From Enterovibrio calviensis DSM 14347 (GTDB lineage: Bacteria > Pseudomonadota > Gammaproteobacteria > Enterobacterales > Vibrionaceae): a stretch of 61,656 nucleotides of DNA. The notes below the pieces were generated by a model. That model was not told the DNA's origin and made no database searches. It saw nothing but the letters and a program-made list of their open reading frames with translations. The position numbers were made by a program, and so were the translations under genes. The stretch spans positions 1 through 61,656 of the forward strand of contig NZ_JHZA01000024.1 of the NCBI RefSeq assembly GCF_000621165.1. Reading direction: 5' to 3'. Positions 37,545-46,767 of this stretch are shown here, in pieces (positions within the stretch are counted from its first letter, which is position 1; each line of letters starts with the position of its first letter).

Positions 37545-38645
37545 ATGGAGTCACCGGAAAATAAACCGAACAAGCGAGCAACCGTCCTGGTCGTTGACGA
37601 TACTCCCGAAAATTTAGTATTCGTCAGCGAAATGCTGAAAGACAGCTATGAAGTAAAAGCAGCGACGAATGGTCAAACTGCGCTCGCTATCGTGGAGAAA
37701 TTCTCCATCGATCTTATTTTATTGGACGTCGTCATGCCCGGCATGGATGGCTATGAAGTGTGCCGCCAGATAAAAGGTAAGAAAAACGGGGGGGATATCC
37801 CGGTTATCTTCTTGACCTCGAAATCAAAATCCGAAGACCAAGAATACGGCTTCTCTGTTGGCGCAGCAGACTACATCAATAAACCGCTGAGCCCACCGAT
37901 CACCATGGCGCGTATCAAAATCCATCTGGAAAACAAAGCGTCCAAAGATTTTCTTCACGACCAAAATGAATATCTTGAAGATGAAGTTCAGCGACGAGTG
38001 AAAGAGCTCAGCGTCATTCAAGATGTCACGATCAATGCGCTAGCAAGTCTCGCTGAAACCCGAGATCAAGAAACAGGTAATCACATTCTTCGTACGCAGT
38101 ACTATGTGAAAATTCTTGCTGACCAACTCTATCTTCGTGGCAAATTCCCTGACATTGTCACCCCCGAATACATCACCATGGTATTCAAGACAGCGCCGCT
38201 GCATGACATTGGCAAAGTCGGTATTCCTGATGCCATTTTGCTCAAACCCGGCAAGCTGACGGCTGATGAATTTGAGATCATGAAAACCCACGCGAAATTG
38301 GGTTACGACGCCATCGTAAAAGCGGAAAAAGAAGTCGATGCGCACTATCCGTTCTTGAGCGCGGCGAAAGAGATTTCTTATGGCCACCACGAGAAGTGGG
38401 ATGGTTCAGGGTATCCGCAGGGCTTGGTTGGCGAAGACATTCCGCTCAGCGCACGCCTTATGGCTGTGGCAGATGTTTTCGACGCGTTGGTGAGTAAGCG
38501 GGTGTACAAATCGGCGATGACCCACGATGAGGCGTTTGGGATCATCAGAGAAGGTAAAGGAACGCATTTTGACCCAATGCTGGTCGACTTGATGTTTGAT
38601 ATGAAAAACGAATTTATTAAAATCGCTGAAACCTACAAAGACTAA
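37545..38645 (+). CDS. HD-GYP response regulator (c-di-GMP phosphodiesterase)
   Basis: A 366-aa regulator. The N-terminal receiver has the DD pair in VLVVDDTPEN, the phosphoacceptor in LILLDVVMPGMDG, the threonine in FLTSK and the lysine in NKPL. A coiled linker leads to an HD-GYP domain with ETGNHILRTQ, APLHDIGKVGIPD, GHHEKWDGSGYP and LMAVADVFDAL, so the metal ligands and the GYP motif for cyclic-di-GMP hydrolysis are intact. An ATG preceded by AGGA was used. It is divergent from the hybrid kinase with 273 bases between, which hold no other feature I can support. Confidence 0.93.
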   Translation: MESPENKPNKRATVLVVDDTPENLVFVSEMLKDSYEVKAATNGQTALAIVEKFSIDLILLDVVMPGMDGYEVCRQIKGKKNGGDIPVIFLTSKSKSEDQEYGFSVGAADYINKPLSPPITMARIKIHLENKASKDFLHDQNEYLEDEVQRRVKELSVIQDVTINALASLAETRDQETGNHILRTQYYVKILADQLYLRGKFPDIVTPEYITMVFKTAPLHDIGKVGIPDAILLKPGKLTADEFEIMKTHAKLGYDAIVKAEKEVDAHYPFLSAAKEISYGHHEKWDGSGYPQGLVGEDIPLSARLMAVADVFDALVSKRVYKSAMTHDEAFGIIREGKGTHFDPMLVDLMFDMKNEFIKIAETYKD

Positions 38646-38686
38646 TCAGCGGCTCATCTCGCCATTTATTCTTATTCTGTCAAAGC

Positions 38687-38734
38687 ATTACCGCACCTTT
38701 TTCATTCACCATATAGATTAAAAAGTGCGGTAAT
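38687..38734. terminator. Bidirectional terminator between the HD-GYP and LysE-type genes
   Basis: Long inverted repeat ATTACCGCAC-C-TTTTT with AAAAA-GTGCGGTAAT; each strand offers a GC stem with adjoining A or T runs between two converging genes. Confidence 0.75.
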
Positions 38735-38743
38735 CGAGACCAT

Positions 38744-39376
38744 TTAGCCTATGGCTAACCAAACCCCAACGCCCATCATTAGCGTTCCTGCAATACGGTT
38801 CATCAAACGCACATTGCCGCTTTTCTGTAGAAAGTGGCGCAGCGTGCGACCGCCGCTCGCGTAAAGCAGCAAACAACCAAATTCCGTCATCAAAATAATC
38901 CCGATCAGCACAGCCAACTGTGGTGGCATTGCTAACTGAGGATTAATAAACGGCGGCAATAGTGACACCATGAACGCCCAACCTTTCGGGTTAGCTATCG
39001 CGGTCACAAAGCCTTGCATCGCCAATGACAAAGGAGAAGTGTTGGTGCTAACGGACAAATCATCAGGGATGGCCATCTTCCCTTTAGACAGCCACATTTG
39101 CACACCCAAGTAGAACAGGTATGCGCCACCCAAATACTTAAGTACCGAAAACAGGCTTGGGTAATTCAGCATGATGGCAGCCACGCCGACTACCGAGGCT
39201 AGCGACACCAAACCGACACCAATCAATTCACCCCACATCATATGCAGACTCTTACGAACGCCGATGCTCATTCCGAGCGTCATGGCAAACGTCATGCACA
39301 TTCCCGGCGTGACCGAGACAAAGAAAAAGGTGGGAATAAAGACCGCTAACATGGCGAAATCAACAGCAGATGTCAC
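38744..39376 (-). CDS. LysE/RhtB family amino acid exporter
   Basis: A 210-aa inner-membrane exporter with about six hydrophobic segments. The family signature PTFFFVSVTPGMCMTFAMTLGMSIGVR near the N-terminus, the LGGAYLFYLGVQMWLSK loop and GFVTAIANPKGWAFMVSLLP fit the RhtB group, which exports threonine, homoserine or other amino acids; the substrate is not readable. A GTG start was chosen because GGAG lies five bases before it; a TTG nine codons upstream and an ATG eight codons inside lack such sites. Confidence 0.87.
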   Translation of the reverse strand: MTSAVDFAMLAVFIPTFFFVSVTPGMCMTFAMTLGMSIGVRKSLHMMWGELIGVGLVSLASVVGVAAIMLNYPSLFSVLKYLGGAYLFYLGVQMWLSKGKMAIPDDLSVSTNTSPLSLAMQGFVTAIANPKGWAFMVSLLPPFINPQLAMPPQLAVLIGIILMTEFGCLLLYASGGRTLRHFLQKSGNVRLMNRIAGTLMMGVGVWLAIG

Positions 39377-39460
39377 GTCATCTCCAGACAAAAAGTGACT
39401 CAAAAGGAGCGTAGTAGAAACTGAGAGCGCACAGGCGTCAAGCGTAATTGTTGAGACAAC

Positions 39461-39487
39461 AGAGCCTCCAGAATTTGGAGGCCCTCT
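39461..39487 (-). terminator. Hairpin after the TRAP operon
   Basis: AGAGCCTCC / GGAGGCCCTCT, directly after the dctM stop on the minus strand. There is no strong T run on that strand, so termination would be modest. Confidence 0.6.
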
Positions 39488-39497
39488 TTACGTCTAA

Positions 39498-40877
39498 TTA
39501 ACCGTAGACAACATCAGGCAACCATGTCGCCAATGTTGGCCAATACGCGAGTAATGCCAGCATCACTAACTGAATCAATATAAAAGGGAGCACCCCGCGA
39601 TAGATGTCCATGGTCGATATGGAATCTGGAGCAACACCTCGCAAGTAGAACAGCGAGAAGCCAAATGGCGGTGTCAGGAATGATGTCTGCAAGTTCAGCG
39701 CAATCATGATCCCAAGCCATACTGGGTCAACGCCCATTGTCAGCAGTATTGGCGCGACAATCGGGATAACGACGAAGGTGATCTCAATGAAGTCGAGGAA
39801 GAAGCCCAATAGGAACAGCACCAGCATCACGAGCAACATGGCACCGAATACACCGCCCGGCAGGCTCATCAAGAAATCGCGAACGATGTCATCACCGCCG
39901 AACCCACGGAACACTAACGCAAACAACGATGCGCCAATCAAGATCAAAAAGACCATGGCAGTGACTTCGGTGGTGCTTCTGAGCACGTCGCGCAATATCG
40001 ACAGGCTAAACATGCGCTTGCTGACAGCCAGAATAATTGCACCTACCGAGCCGACAGATGCAGCTTCCGTCGGCGTTGCGATGCCACCAAGAATCGAGCC
40101 CAATACCAACACGATCAACAGCACTGGCGGGAACAAGACGGTGAGTACCTGCATCCACAATTCTTTGCTGACTTTTCGTTCTTCAGCAGGAATAGGCGGG
40201 ACGCGGTGCGGCTGGGTAATCGCAATCACAATCAAATAAACGATGTACATGCCCACCAGCATAAAGCCCGGGATCAACGCTCCGAGAAAGAGATCACCCA
40301 CAGTGACACTTTCTGGTGAGTAGATACCTTGGTCCAGCTGCGCTTGTTGATACGCCGAAGAAATTACATCTCCGAGCAATACCAGCACAATAGACGGCGG
40401 GATGATTTGGCCGAGCGTACCCGACGCACAAATGATGCCGGTAGATAGCTGTGGGCAGTATCCTCGTTTCATCATTGATGGCAGCGACAGCAAGCCCATG
40501 GTCACCACCGTAGCGCCGACAATACCGGTACTTGCCGCCAGCAACATGCCAACAATGGTCACGGAAATACCTAGGCCGCCGGCAAGCCCGCCAAACACTT
40601 GCCCCATGGTATCGAGCAAGTCTTCTGCTATACGAGATTTTTCAAGCATGACCCCCATGAAGATAAACAGAGGGATTGCCACCAATAGTTCGTTCGATAA
40701 CGTGCCTTGAATACGGTTTGGAATGGCTTCTAGAAAAGCCGGATCAAACGTGCCTGTCACGCCGCCAATAAAGGCGAACAAAAGGGCTGAACCGCCTAGC
40801 GTAAAGGCCACTGGATAGCCAACGAGCAACACACCAAAGGTAAACAGGAAAAGGAACAGGGCGAGGAATTCACTCAT
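39498..40877 (-). CDS. dctM: TRAP transporter large permease, DctM type
   Basis: A 459-aa inner-membrane protein with about 12 or more helices, which carries substrate with sodium. LVAIPLFIFMGVMLEKSRIAEDLLDTMGQ, STGIVGATVVTMGLLSLPSMMKRGY, GTLGQIIPPSIVLVLLGD and NLQTSFLTPPFGFSLFYLRGVAP are the usual DctM signatures. It is longer than typical DctM (about 425 aa), as in the FcbT/TakM group that takes up oxoacids or aromatic acids. GAGGAG precedes the ATG, which overlaps the dctQ stop by four bases (ATGA). Confidence 0.93.
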   Translation of the reverse strand: MSEFLALFLFLFTFGVLLVGYPVAFTLGGSALLFAFIGGVTGTFDPAFLEAIPNRIQGTLSNELLVAIPLFIFMGVMLEKSRIAEDLLDTMGQVFGGLAGGLGISVTIVGMLLAASTGIVGATVVTMGLLSLPSMMKRGYCPQLSTGIICASGTLGQIIPPSIVLVLLGDVISSAYQQAQLDQGIYSPESVTVGDLFLGALIPGFMLVGMYIVYLIVIAITQPHRVPPIPAEERKVSKELWMQVLTVLFPPVLLIVLVLGSILGGIATPTEAASVGSVGAIILAVSKRMFSLSILRDVLRSTTEVTAMVFLILIGASLFALVFRGFGGDDIVRDFLMSLPGGVFGAMLLVMLVLFLLGFFLDFIEITFVVIPIVAPILLTMGVDPVWLGIMIALNLQTSFLTPPFGFSLFYLRGVAPDSISTMDIYRGVLPFILIQLVMLALLAYWPTLATWLPDVVYG

Positions 40878-41440
40878 AGTGCGTGCTCCTCATCATGTTC
40901 TTCAAGTTGTTTGGCTATATCTTGATGACCTGTAATGGTCAGCAACGATTTCAATGCTTCGGCAAAGCCTTGAATAATCACAAGTGCTGGCATCAGTAAG
41001 ATGCTGGTTTTGAAAAGGTATTTGGCATCAACGCCACCCGCTTCTTGCGAGCCTTCCATGATCTGCCAAGACACGGAGACGTAGTCCCATGCGATGTAAA
41101 AAATGAAGCTGCATGTTGGAAGCAGCAAAAAGAGAAAGCCGAGCAAATCGACCCATGCCTTTTTCTTATCAGACATAGGGCGGTAAAAAATATCAACGCG
41201 AACATGAGCGCCTTTCAATAGGGCATAAGCCGCGCCGAGCATGATGACGTAGTTATGGAAATAAAGGACAGATTCTTGCAAAAACACCGATCCGGAATTG
41301 AGCACATAGCGCATGACTACCACCACAAAGGTAATAAGCACGATGGCTAAGACGAACCAGGAAACAATGCGTCCCGTCCAATCACTAAAACGGTTGATGC
41401 CCTTAATCAGAGCAATCAATTGGGGAGAGGCGGTATTCAT
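40874..41440 (-). CDS. dctQ: TRAP transporter small permease, DctQ type
   Basis: A 188-aa protein with four membrane segments. IALIKGINRFSDWTGRIVSWFVLAIVLITFVVVVMRYVL starts the DctQ fold and YALLKGAHVRVDIFYRPMSDKKKAWVDLLGF is its conserved loop. It forms the membrane complex with DctM. It lies between the binding protein, from which it is separated by a terminator-like hairpin, and dctM, with which it overlaps. Confidence 0.92.
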   Translation of the reverse strand: MNTASPQLIALIKGINRFSDWTGRIVSWFVLAIVLITFVVVVMRYVLNSGSVFLQESVLYFHNYVIMLGAAYALLKGAHVRVDIFYRPMSDKKKAWVDLLGFLFLLLPTCSFIFYIAWDYVSVSWQIMEGSQEAGGVDAKYLFKTSILLMPALVIIQGFAEALKSLLTITGHQDIAKQLEEHDEEHAL

Positions 41441-41481
41441 AGAGCTACTCTAACAACAGCCTGTTGGCTAAATTTGGAAAG

Positions 41482-41509
41482 AAAAAGAGGCGATCTAAGA
41501 TCGCCTCTT
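41482..41509 (-). terminator. Partial terminator between dctP and dctQ
   Basis: A perfect 11-pair stem AAGAGGCGATC / GATCGCCTCTT with a TAA loop, followed by TTTTTC on the minus strand. Placed six bases after the dctP stop and inside the operon, it would give more binding protein than permease. Confidence 0.85.
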
Positions 41510-41514
41510 AAAGG

Positions 41515-42624
41515 TTATTGCGGGTTACGTGCGTTCAACATCGCTTGCTCAGAAATGGCATGCCAATCGATCGCTTGATCACGGAAGCCTTTGTAAGACT
41601 CGTAAACTTTCTTACTTATTTCATCGACTTGCGCTTGCTCTGCAACCACTTCATCAGACAGTATTTGAAGCTGTGAAAGCACTTCTTGCGGGTATGGACG
41701 TAAATCCACCTTGTGCTCGTTCACCAAGCTTTCCAGCGCTGCATTATTACGCGCCGTAAACTCAGCAATCATGTCAGCATTCGCAACACGCGTTGCCGCC
41801 AGAACAATAGATTGCAGATCTTTTGGCAACGCATCGAAGGCTTTTTTGTTGATCAGCGCTTCAAGCGTTGTACCTGGCTCGTGCCAACCTGGGTAGTAGT
41901 AGTATTTCGATGCTTTATGCAGACCGAATGCAAGGTCGTTGTATGGACCTACCCACTCTGTCGCGTCAATCGCACCGGATTGCAGTGATGGGAAAATTTC
42001 GCCACCCGGTAACAGAACAGGTGTACCGCCTGCGCGTTTCAGCACTTCGCCACCCAAACCTGGGATACGCATTTTCAGACCTTCAAGGTCACTGATGGTG
42101 TTGATTTCTTTATTAAACCAACCGCCCATTTGCACGCCAGTGTTACCAGCAGGCATTGGGATAATACCAAACGGTTCGTAGGCTTCAGCCCAAAGCTCAA
42201 GACCGCCACCGCTGTAGATCCAGCCGTTCATTTCTTGTGCAGTTAGACCAAACGGTACCGCCGCAAAGAACTGACCTGCTGGCGCTTTACCTTTCCAGTA
42301 GTAACCTGCACCGTGACCCAGTTCTGCTGTACCGCGAGACACGGCATCAAACACATCCAGTGCGCCAACAAGCTCACCCGCACCGTATACTTTCACGTCC
42401 AAACGCCCATCACTCATTTCAGTGATTAGCTCAGCAAGGTTGTTTGCCCCTGTGCCCAGCCCTGGGAAGTTTTTCGGCCAAGTCGTTACCATTTTCCAAC
42501 TGATTTTTTCTTGTGCTGCTGGCTGCGCCTGCGCACTCGCTTCCTGCTTTTCTTCACCACAACCAGATAGCAACACACTGAGTGCCACTGCTGTTGCGGC
42601 AAGAAACGAACGACGTTTGTACAT
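41515..42624 (-). CDS. dctP: TRAP transporter solute-binding lipoprotein, DctP/TakP type
   Basis: A 369-aa binding protein. Its N-terminus MYKRRSFLAATAVALSVLLSGC combines a twin-arginine-like motif (RRSFL) with a lipobox (LSGC). The mature part ISWKMVTTWPKNFPGLGTGANNLAELI, GYYWKGKAPAGQFFAAVPFGL and ATEWVGPYNDLAFGLHKA resembles the TakP/FcbT1 group, which binds pyruvate and other oxoacids or aromatic acids, rather than DctP for succinate. The ligand is therefore inferred as an oxoacid-like organic acid. It heads the dctPQM operon. Confidence 0.9.
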   Translation of the reverse strand: MYKRRSFLAATAVALSVLLSGCGEEKQEASAQAQPAAQEKISWKMVTTWPKNFPGLGTGANNLAELITEMSDGRLDVKVYGAGELVGALDVFDAVSRGTAELGHGAGYYWKGKAPAGQFFAAVPFGLTAQEMNGWIYSGGGLELWAEAYEPFGIIPMPAGNTGVQMGGWFNKEINTISDLEGLKMRIPGLGGEVLKRAGGTPVLLPGGEIFPSLQSGAIDATEWVGPYNDLAFGLHKASKYYYYPGWHEPGTTLEALINKKAFDALPKDLQSIVLAATRVANADMIAEFTARNNAALESLVNEHKVDLRPYPQEVLSQLQILSDEVVAEQAQVDEISKKVYESYKGFRDQAIDWHAISEQAMLNARNPQ

Positions 42625-42797
42625 GAGAGTGATCTCCTTGCTTGGGAAAGGCGAAAGGTTTAGCAGAACCGAAGGTTTACATCTAAAAGTAGGTACTGCC
42701 TTACTAACACGACACTCATCAATCGCACTGATGAGTTAATGGTTTGTTGCAATAACTTTACCCATTATCGACGCAAGCAAGTAGTGAAAGGGCAAGG

Positions 42798-42819
42798 TTG
42801 TTTGAAGTTGGTCAAACAA
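42798..42819. promoter_or_regulatory. Palindromic operator candidate upstream of dctP
   Basis: A perfect inverted repeat TTGTTTGA-N6-TCAAACAA about 175 bases upstream of dctP. Its size fits a GntR- or LacI-type dimer site. The regulator is not in the window. Confidence 0.4.
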
Positions 42820-43020
42820 TGATCACCAGAAATCTAAACATCTGATTGATAACGCCCTCTGTGACCGACTGATAGCGTGCTACGCCAAGCTGACCGCACA
42901 CATTAAAAGTGGGGCGAATCGAACGCTGCTCATGCCTCAGTACAAAAACCAAGCAGTCAGTTCACGAACACAAGAAATTTAATTACAAACCTCGCTGGTT
43001 TAGGTATTCCTATAGGCTCT

Positions 43021-43048
43021 CCTTGGTTCGTAGCCCTGCGAACCAAGG
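43021..43048. other. Inverted repeat of unknown role
   Basis: CCTTGGTTCG / CGAACCAAGG with an eight-base loop, midway in the 627-base gap between dctP and metN. No T run follows on either strand and no gene ends here. The remainder of this gap, apart from the palindrome at 42798 and the MetJ operator, shows nothing I can support. Confidence 0.55.
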
Positions 43049-43107
43049 CTTATAGCGCAACACACCCTTTGTGACTCCCTCGATCAACATCCAAAAACCA
43101 CTCAAAC

Positions 43108-43169
43108 AACCGTATAGACGTCTAGCCGTAAAAATATCTATTGACTTGTCGCACGACTATAAATAGCAT
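43108..43169 (+). promoter_or_regulatory. MetJ operator and metN promoter
   Basis: AGACGTCT at 43116-43123 is a perfect met box. The adjoining octamers AACCGTAT (43108-43115) and AGCCGTAA (43124-43131) are weaker boxes in the same register, as MetJ needs tandem sites. TTGACT (43141-43146) and TAGCAT (43164-43169), 17 bases apart, would be the promoter. Methionine repression through MetJ with S-adenosylmethionine is expected; no SAM riboswitch is seen. Confidence 0.8.
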
Positions 43170-43251
43170 CAAATGCTACAACCAAGAACAAAAGCAACAA
43201 CTATCACTAGCTTTTAACGATTATTTAACACGATTTTGTCCAGGATGGCTT

Positions 43252-44286
43252 ATGATCGAAATTAGTCAGGTTAATAAAGAATTCAAACAGGGCGTGAAAA
43301 CGATTCATGCTTTGCGTGATATTGACCTTCACATTCCAAGGGGCAGAATTTTTGGGGTTATCGGTGCGTCTGGCGCAGGTAAAAGTACCCTGATTCGGAT
43401 TGTTAACCTGTTGGAACGCCCAACAAGTGGAAATGTGAACGTCGATGGCGTAGAACTCACCACCCTTTCAGCGTCTGAGCTGACACGTGAACGTCAGAAG
43501 ATCGGCATGATCTTCCAGCACTTTAATCTTCTCTCTTCTCGCACCGTGTTTGATAACGTGGCTTTGCCGCTAGAACTGGCAGGAAAAGAAAGCGCACACA
43601 TCCAACAAAGAGTCGCTGAGCTACTTGAGCTGGTTGGGCTAGAAGACAAACATAGCACCTACCCTGCCAATCTAAGTGGCGGACAAAAGCAACGCGTGGC
43701 CATTGCACGCGCACTCGCTAGCGAACCCAAGGTTCTGCTTTGTGACGAAGCCACCAGCGCGTTAGACCCAGCCACCACCCATTCGATTTTGAATCTGCTG
43801 CAAACCATTAATCAGAAGTTGGGTTTAACCATTTTGCTGATCACCCATGAAATGGATGTGGTGAAACGCATCTGTCATGAAGTGGCAATTATTGGCGACG
43901 GTAAATTGGTGGAGAAAGGCACAGTCGGCGATATTTTCGCTCATCCAAAAACCGAACTTGCCCGCGATTTCATTCGCGCTACGTTGAACCTGTCGATTCC
44001 ACAAGATTACGCCGAGCGTCTTCAAGCAGAAAACACAGGGGATCTGCCGCCATTAGTTCGCCTCGAATTCACTGGCACCAGTGTGGATGCTCCGCTCGTG
44101 AGCCAAGTTTCGCGCATGTTCAATATCGATGTGAGCATTCTAAGCGCCGACATGGATTACGCTGGCGGAGTGAAATTCGGCCTGATGCTGGCAGAGTTTT
44201 TCGGCGATGCATCCGACGTGACTCGTGCATTGAATTATTTGAAAGAACACAACGTCAACATCGAGGTGCTTGGTTATGTCGCTTAG
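43252..44286 (+). CDS. metN: D-methionine ABC transporter ATPase
   Basis: A 344-aa ATPase with Walker [11 protein letters not shown] loop [14 protein letters not shown], signature LSGGQKQR, Walker [13 protein letters not shown] and switch ITHEMDV, then the C-terminal ACT-like NIL domain ([21 protein letters not shown] onward), which senses methionine in E. coli and inhibits transport. The start [11 protein letters not shown] matches E. coli MetN (343 aa); the longer frame runs through the promoter region. It is first in metNIQ and overlaps metI by 11 bases. Confidence 0.97.
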   Translation: MIEISQVNKEFKQGVKTIHALRDIDLHIPRGRIFGVIGASGAGKSTLIRIVNLLERPTSGNVNVDGVELTTLSASELTRERQKIGMIFQHFNLLSSRTVFDNVALPLELAGKESAHIQQRVAELLELVGLEDKHSTYPANLSGGQKQRVAIARALASEPKVLLCDEATSALDPATTHSILNLLQTINQKLGLTILLITHEMDVVKRICHEVAIIGDGKLVEKGTVGDIFAHPKTELARDFIRATLNLSIPQDYAERLQAENTGDLPPLVRLEFTGTSVDAPLVSQVSRMFNIDVSILSADMDYAGGVKFGLMLAEFFGDASDVTRALNYLKEHNVNIEVLGYVA

Positions 44287-44968
44287 TATTGCTGCTGTTT
44301 CTGGCTGGTTTGCCGAAAACGAACGCCTCGTCAGCTTGTTGATTGATGCCCTCGGGCAAACCCTCACCATGGTGTTTGTCTCTGGTTTTATCGGCTTTGT
44401 ATTTGGTATTCCATTGGGCGTATTGCTTCACCTTTCAAAGCCAAGAGGTTTGTTGGAAAACAAGCTACTTAATCGCGTCCTAGGGGCCGTGGTGAACATT
44501 GGTCGCTCTATCCCCTTCATCATTTTGCTGGTCGCCATCATTCCGTTTACTCGCCTTGTGGTGGGGAGCTCGATCGGCACGGCCGCGGCGATTGTGCCTT
44601 TGATTGTCGGTGCTATTCCTTTCATTGCTCGCCTTGTCGAAGGTGCACTGATTGAAGTGCCATCAGGCCTTGTGGAAGCCGCACAAGCCATGGGTGCCAC
44701 CCCGCTGCAAATCATTCGTAAGGTTCTGCTACCAGAAGCCCTGCCGGGCATTGTGAACGGCGCGACAATCACCTTGGTGACGCTGGTGAGCTATTCCGCC
44801 ATGGCGGGGGCTGTTGGTGGCGGTGGTTTGGGCGATGTCGGCATTCGTTACGGATACCAGCGTTTTGACGGCACTGTCATGATGATCACCATTGTCATGC
44901 TCGTCATACTGGTTCAACTGATCCAATCGGCAGGTGACTACTTCGTCAAACGTGTCGATCACAGATAA
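44276..44968 (+). CDS. metI: Methionine ABC transporter permease
   Basis: A 230-aa permease with five membrane helices and the conserved loop [27 protein letters not shown] that contacts Met[25 protein letters not shown] and [26 protein letters not shown] are typical of MetI. The ATG inside the end of metN gives the family length; translational coupling is likely. Confidence 0.96.
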   Translation: MSLSIAAVSGWFAENERLVSLLIDALGQTLTMVFVSGFIGFVFGIPLGVLLHLSKPRGLLENKLLNRVLGAVVNIGRSIPFIILLVAIIPFTRLVVGSSIGTAAAIVPLIVGAIPFIARLVEGALIEVPSGLVEAAQAMGATPLQIIRKVLLPEALPGIVNGATITLVTLVSYSAMAGAVGGGGLGDVGIRYGYQRFDGTVMMITIVMLVILVQLIQSAGDYFVKRVDHR

Positions 44969-45020
44969 ACATAGAAAATCAAAAAAATAATGGAAATTTA
45001 AGCTCATAGGAGATGCGCAA

Positions 45021-45833
45021 ATGACTTTCAATCTTAAAAAAATCGCCACCGCTCTAGGTTTAGCGTCAGCACTAGTATTAACCGGCTGCGGTGAAGAAAA
45101 AGCCGTTGACCTGACGAAAGTAAAAATCGGTGTGATGGCGGGTGCAGAAGAGCAAGTGGCAGAAATCGCAGCTAAAGTTGCCAAAGAAAAGTACGACTTA
45201 GACGTTGAACTGGTGACGTTTACCGATTACGTTTCACCGAATGCCGCACTGGAAGAAGGCGCCATTGATGCCAATGCATTCCAGCACAAGCCTTACTTGG
45301 ATCAGCAAATCACCGACCGTGGCTACAAGTTCACCATCGCAGGCAACACCTTGGTCTACCCAATTGCGGGTTACTCAAACACAGTGACCTCTGTTGACCA
45401 AATCCAAGATGGCGCACAAATCGCCGTGCCTAACGACCCAACGAACCTAGGCCGCTCTTTGATTCTTCTTGAAGAACAAGGCTTGCTGACGCTAAAAGAC
45501 GGCGTGGGCCTGCAAGCGACAGTGCTAGATATCGTGGGCAACCCAAAGAACTTGGACATTGTTGAGCTAGAAGCGGCGCAACTTCCACGTTCTCTGGACG
45601 ACGTAACACTGGCAATCATCAACAACACGTACGCATCGACCATCGGTCTTTCACAAGAAAAAGACGGTGTATTTGTCGAAGACAAAGAGTCTCCATATGT
45701 GAACCTGATTGTTGCTCGTACCGACAATGTTAAAGCGCAGAACGTGCAGCAATTCGTTGAAGCATACCAATCTGATGCGGTATTCAGCGCTGCAATGGAC
45801 ATCTTTGACGGTGGCGCAGTAAAAGGCTGGTAA
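45021..45833 (+). CDS. metQ: Methionine-binding lipoprotein
   Basis: A 270-aa binding lipoprotein with signal MTFNLKKIATALGLASALVLTGC and the NlpA/MetQ core: VKIGVMAGAEEQVAEIAAKVAKEKYDLDVELVTFTDYVSPNAALEEGAIDANAFQHKPYLDQ. VPNDPTNLGRSLILLEEQGLL and ALINNTYA-like AIINNTYAS complete the ligand site. AGGAGA precedes the ATG. Last gene of metNIQ, followed by a terminator. Confidence 0.96.
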   Translation: MTFNLKKIATALGLASALVLTGCGEEKAVDLTKVKIGVMAGAEEQVAEIAAKVAKEKYDLDVELVTFTDYVSPNAALEEGAIDANAFQHKPYLDQQITDRGYKFTIAGNTLVYPIAGYSNTVTSVDQIQDGAQIAVPNDPTNLGRSLILLEEQGLLTLKDGVGLQATVLDIVGNPKNLDIVELEAAQLPRSLDDVTLAIINNTYASTIGLSQEKDGVFVEDKESPYVNLIVARTDNVKAQNVQQFVEAYQSDAVFSAAMDIFDGGAVKGW

Positions 45834-45859
45834 TCCTCCTTCCCTGCGATCCAACACCT

Positions 45860-45890
45860 AAGCCTGTGCTCGTCACAGGCTTTTCTTTTT
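45860..45890 (+). terminator. Intrinsic terminator after metQ
   Basis: AAGCCTGTG / CACAGGCTT with a five-base loop, then TTCTTTTT. A small inverted repeat TACCAA-N5-TTGGTA lies at 45970-45986, before the next gene. Confidence 0.9.
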
Positions 45891-46000
45891 ACTCGCGCTG
45901 GCATCTGTCTAGCCCCCGTGGTATCAACACTCAATCACGGCATTTACACCGCCAACTAACTTCTTGTTATACCAACCGGATTGGTACTCATTGAGCGAAT

Positions 46001-46765
46001 ATGGATATTCTCGCAACTCTTGGCCTGTTTTTAGGCTCACTCATTGCTAATACATTGGCCTCTCTCGCTGGTGGGGGCGCAGGGCTGTTGCAATTGCCCC
46101 TTCTGCTGTTTCTCGGACTGACTTTCTCGGTGGCACTCGCCACACACAAAGTGGCATCGGTTGCCCTAGGTTTGGGTGCGGCAGTGAAGCACTTAAGAAG
46201 CGGAAACCTCGACCCCGCGCTCACCATCTATGTGGTGCTGGCTGGGGCTGCAGGCGTAATTGCTGGCGCTAACCTTATTTTATTCGTACCCGGCCCTTTG
46301 GCAGAAGCACTGCTGGGTGCGCTGATCATCGCGCTCGGCCTCTATTCCCGCATGCGGAAAACCCTAGGCCAAGAAGCAGAGCCTAAACATCGTGACACGA
46401 TCGGCATGGTGATTGGCTGTTTAGGGTTAAGCATCATTGGCATACTCAATGGCTCACTAACCGCAGGCACAGGGCTTTTCGTTACCCTGTTTTTGGTACG
46501 ATGGTTTGGTTTAGATTATAAACAGGCGGTGGCGCTTACCTTGGTCAGCGTGGGTATCTTTTGGAATGGATTAGGTGCGGTCACGCTGGCTGTCGCAGGG
46601 GCTGATATTTATTGGCCATGGATCCCCGCACTGCTGGCGGGCTCGCTGCTCGGCGGTTACTTGGGCGCATACATGGCCGACAAATACAGCAATCAATTGA
46701 TCAAAGTCGCCTTTGAATGGCTCACTTTCTCCGTCGGGCTCAAATTACTTTGGAGCGCATGGTAA
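46001..46765 (+). CDS. TSUP (TauE/SafE) family transporter
   Basis: A 254-aa membrane protein with about eight helices. The family repeats are ANTLASLAGGGAGLLQLPLLLFLGL near the N-terminus and GILNGSLTAGTGLFVTLFLVRWFGLDYKQAVALTLV in the second half. Relatives export or import sulfite, sulfoacetate and other sulfur compounds, but the substrate cannot be told. It lies directly before a SelW-like redox protein gene with only two bases between, so the two are coupled. Confidence 0.88.
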   Translation: MDILATLGLFLGSLIANTLASLAGGGAGLLQLPLLLFLGLTFSVALATHKVASVALGLGAAVKHLRSGNLDPALTIYVVLAGAAGVIAGANLILFVPGPLAEALLGALIIALGLYSRMRKTLGQEAEPKHRDTIGMVIGCLGLSIIGILNGSLTAGTGLFVTLFLVRWFGLDYKQAVALTLVSVGIFWNGLGAVTLAVAGADIYWPWIPALLAGSLLGGYLGAYMADKYSNQLIKVAFEWLTFSVGLKLLWSAW

Positions 46766-46767
46766 GA

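Noticed and set aside
39706-40239. 177-codon plus-strand ORF inside dctM
   Set aside because: Shadow of the hydrophobic dctM gene on the opposite strand; low-complexity Thr/Ile/Asn/Pro composition and no ribosome site.
43108-43251. SAM riboswitch before metN
   Set aside because: The leader is short and lacks the conserved stems; a perfect MetJ box explains methionine control.
45371-45934. 187-codon minus-strand ORF over metQ
   Set aside because: Opposite strand of an unmistakable metQ; composition is Ser/Arg/Thr-rich as expected of a shadow.
45970-45986. TACCAA / TTGGTA inverted repeat before the TSUP gene
   Set aside because: Arms of only six bases with no supporting context; recorded with the metQ terminator but not called as an operator.
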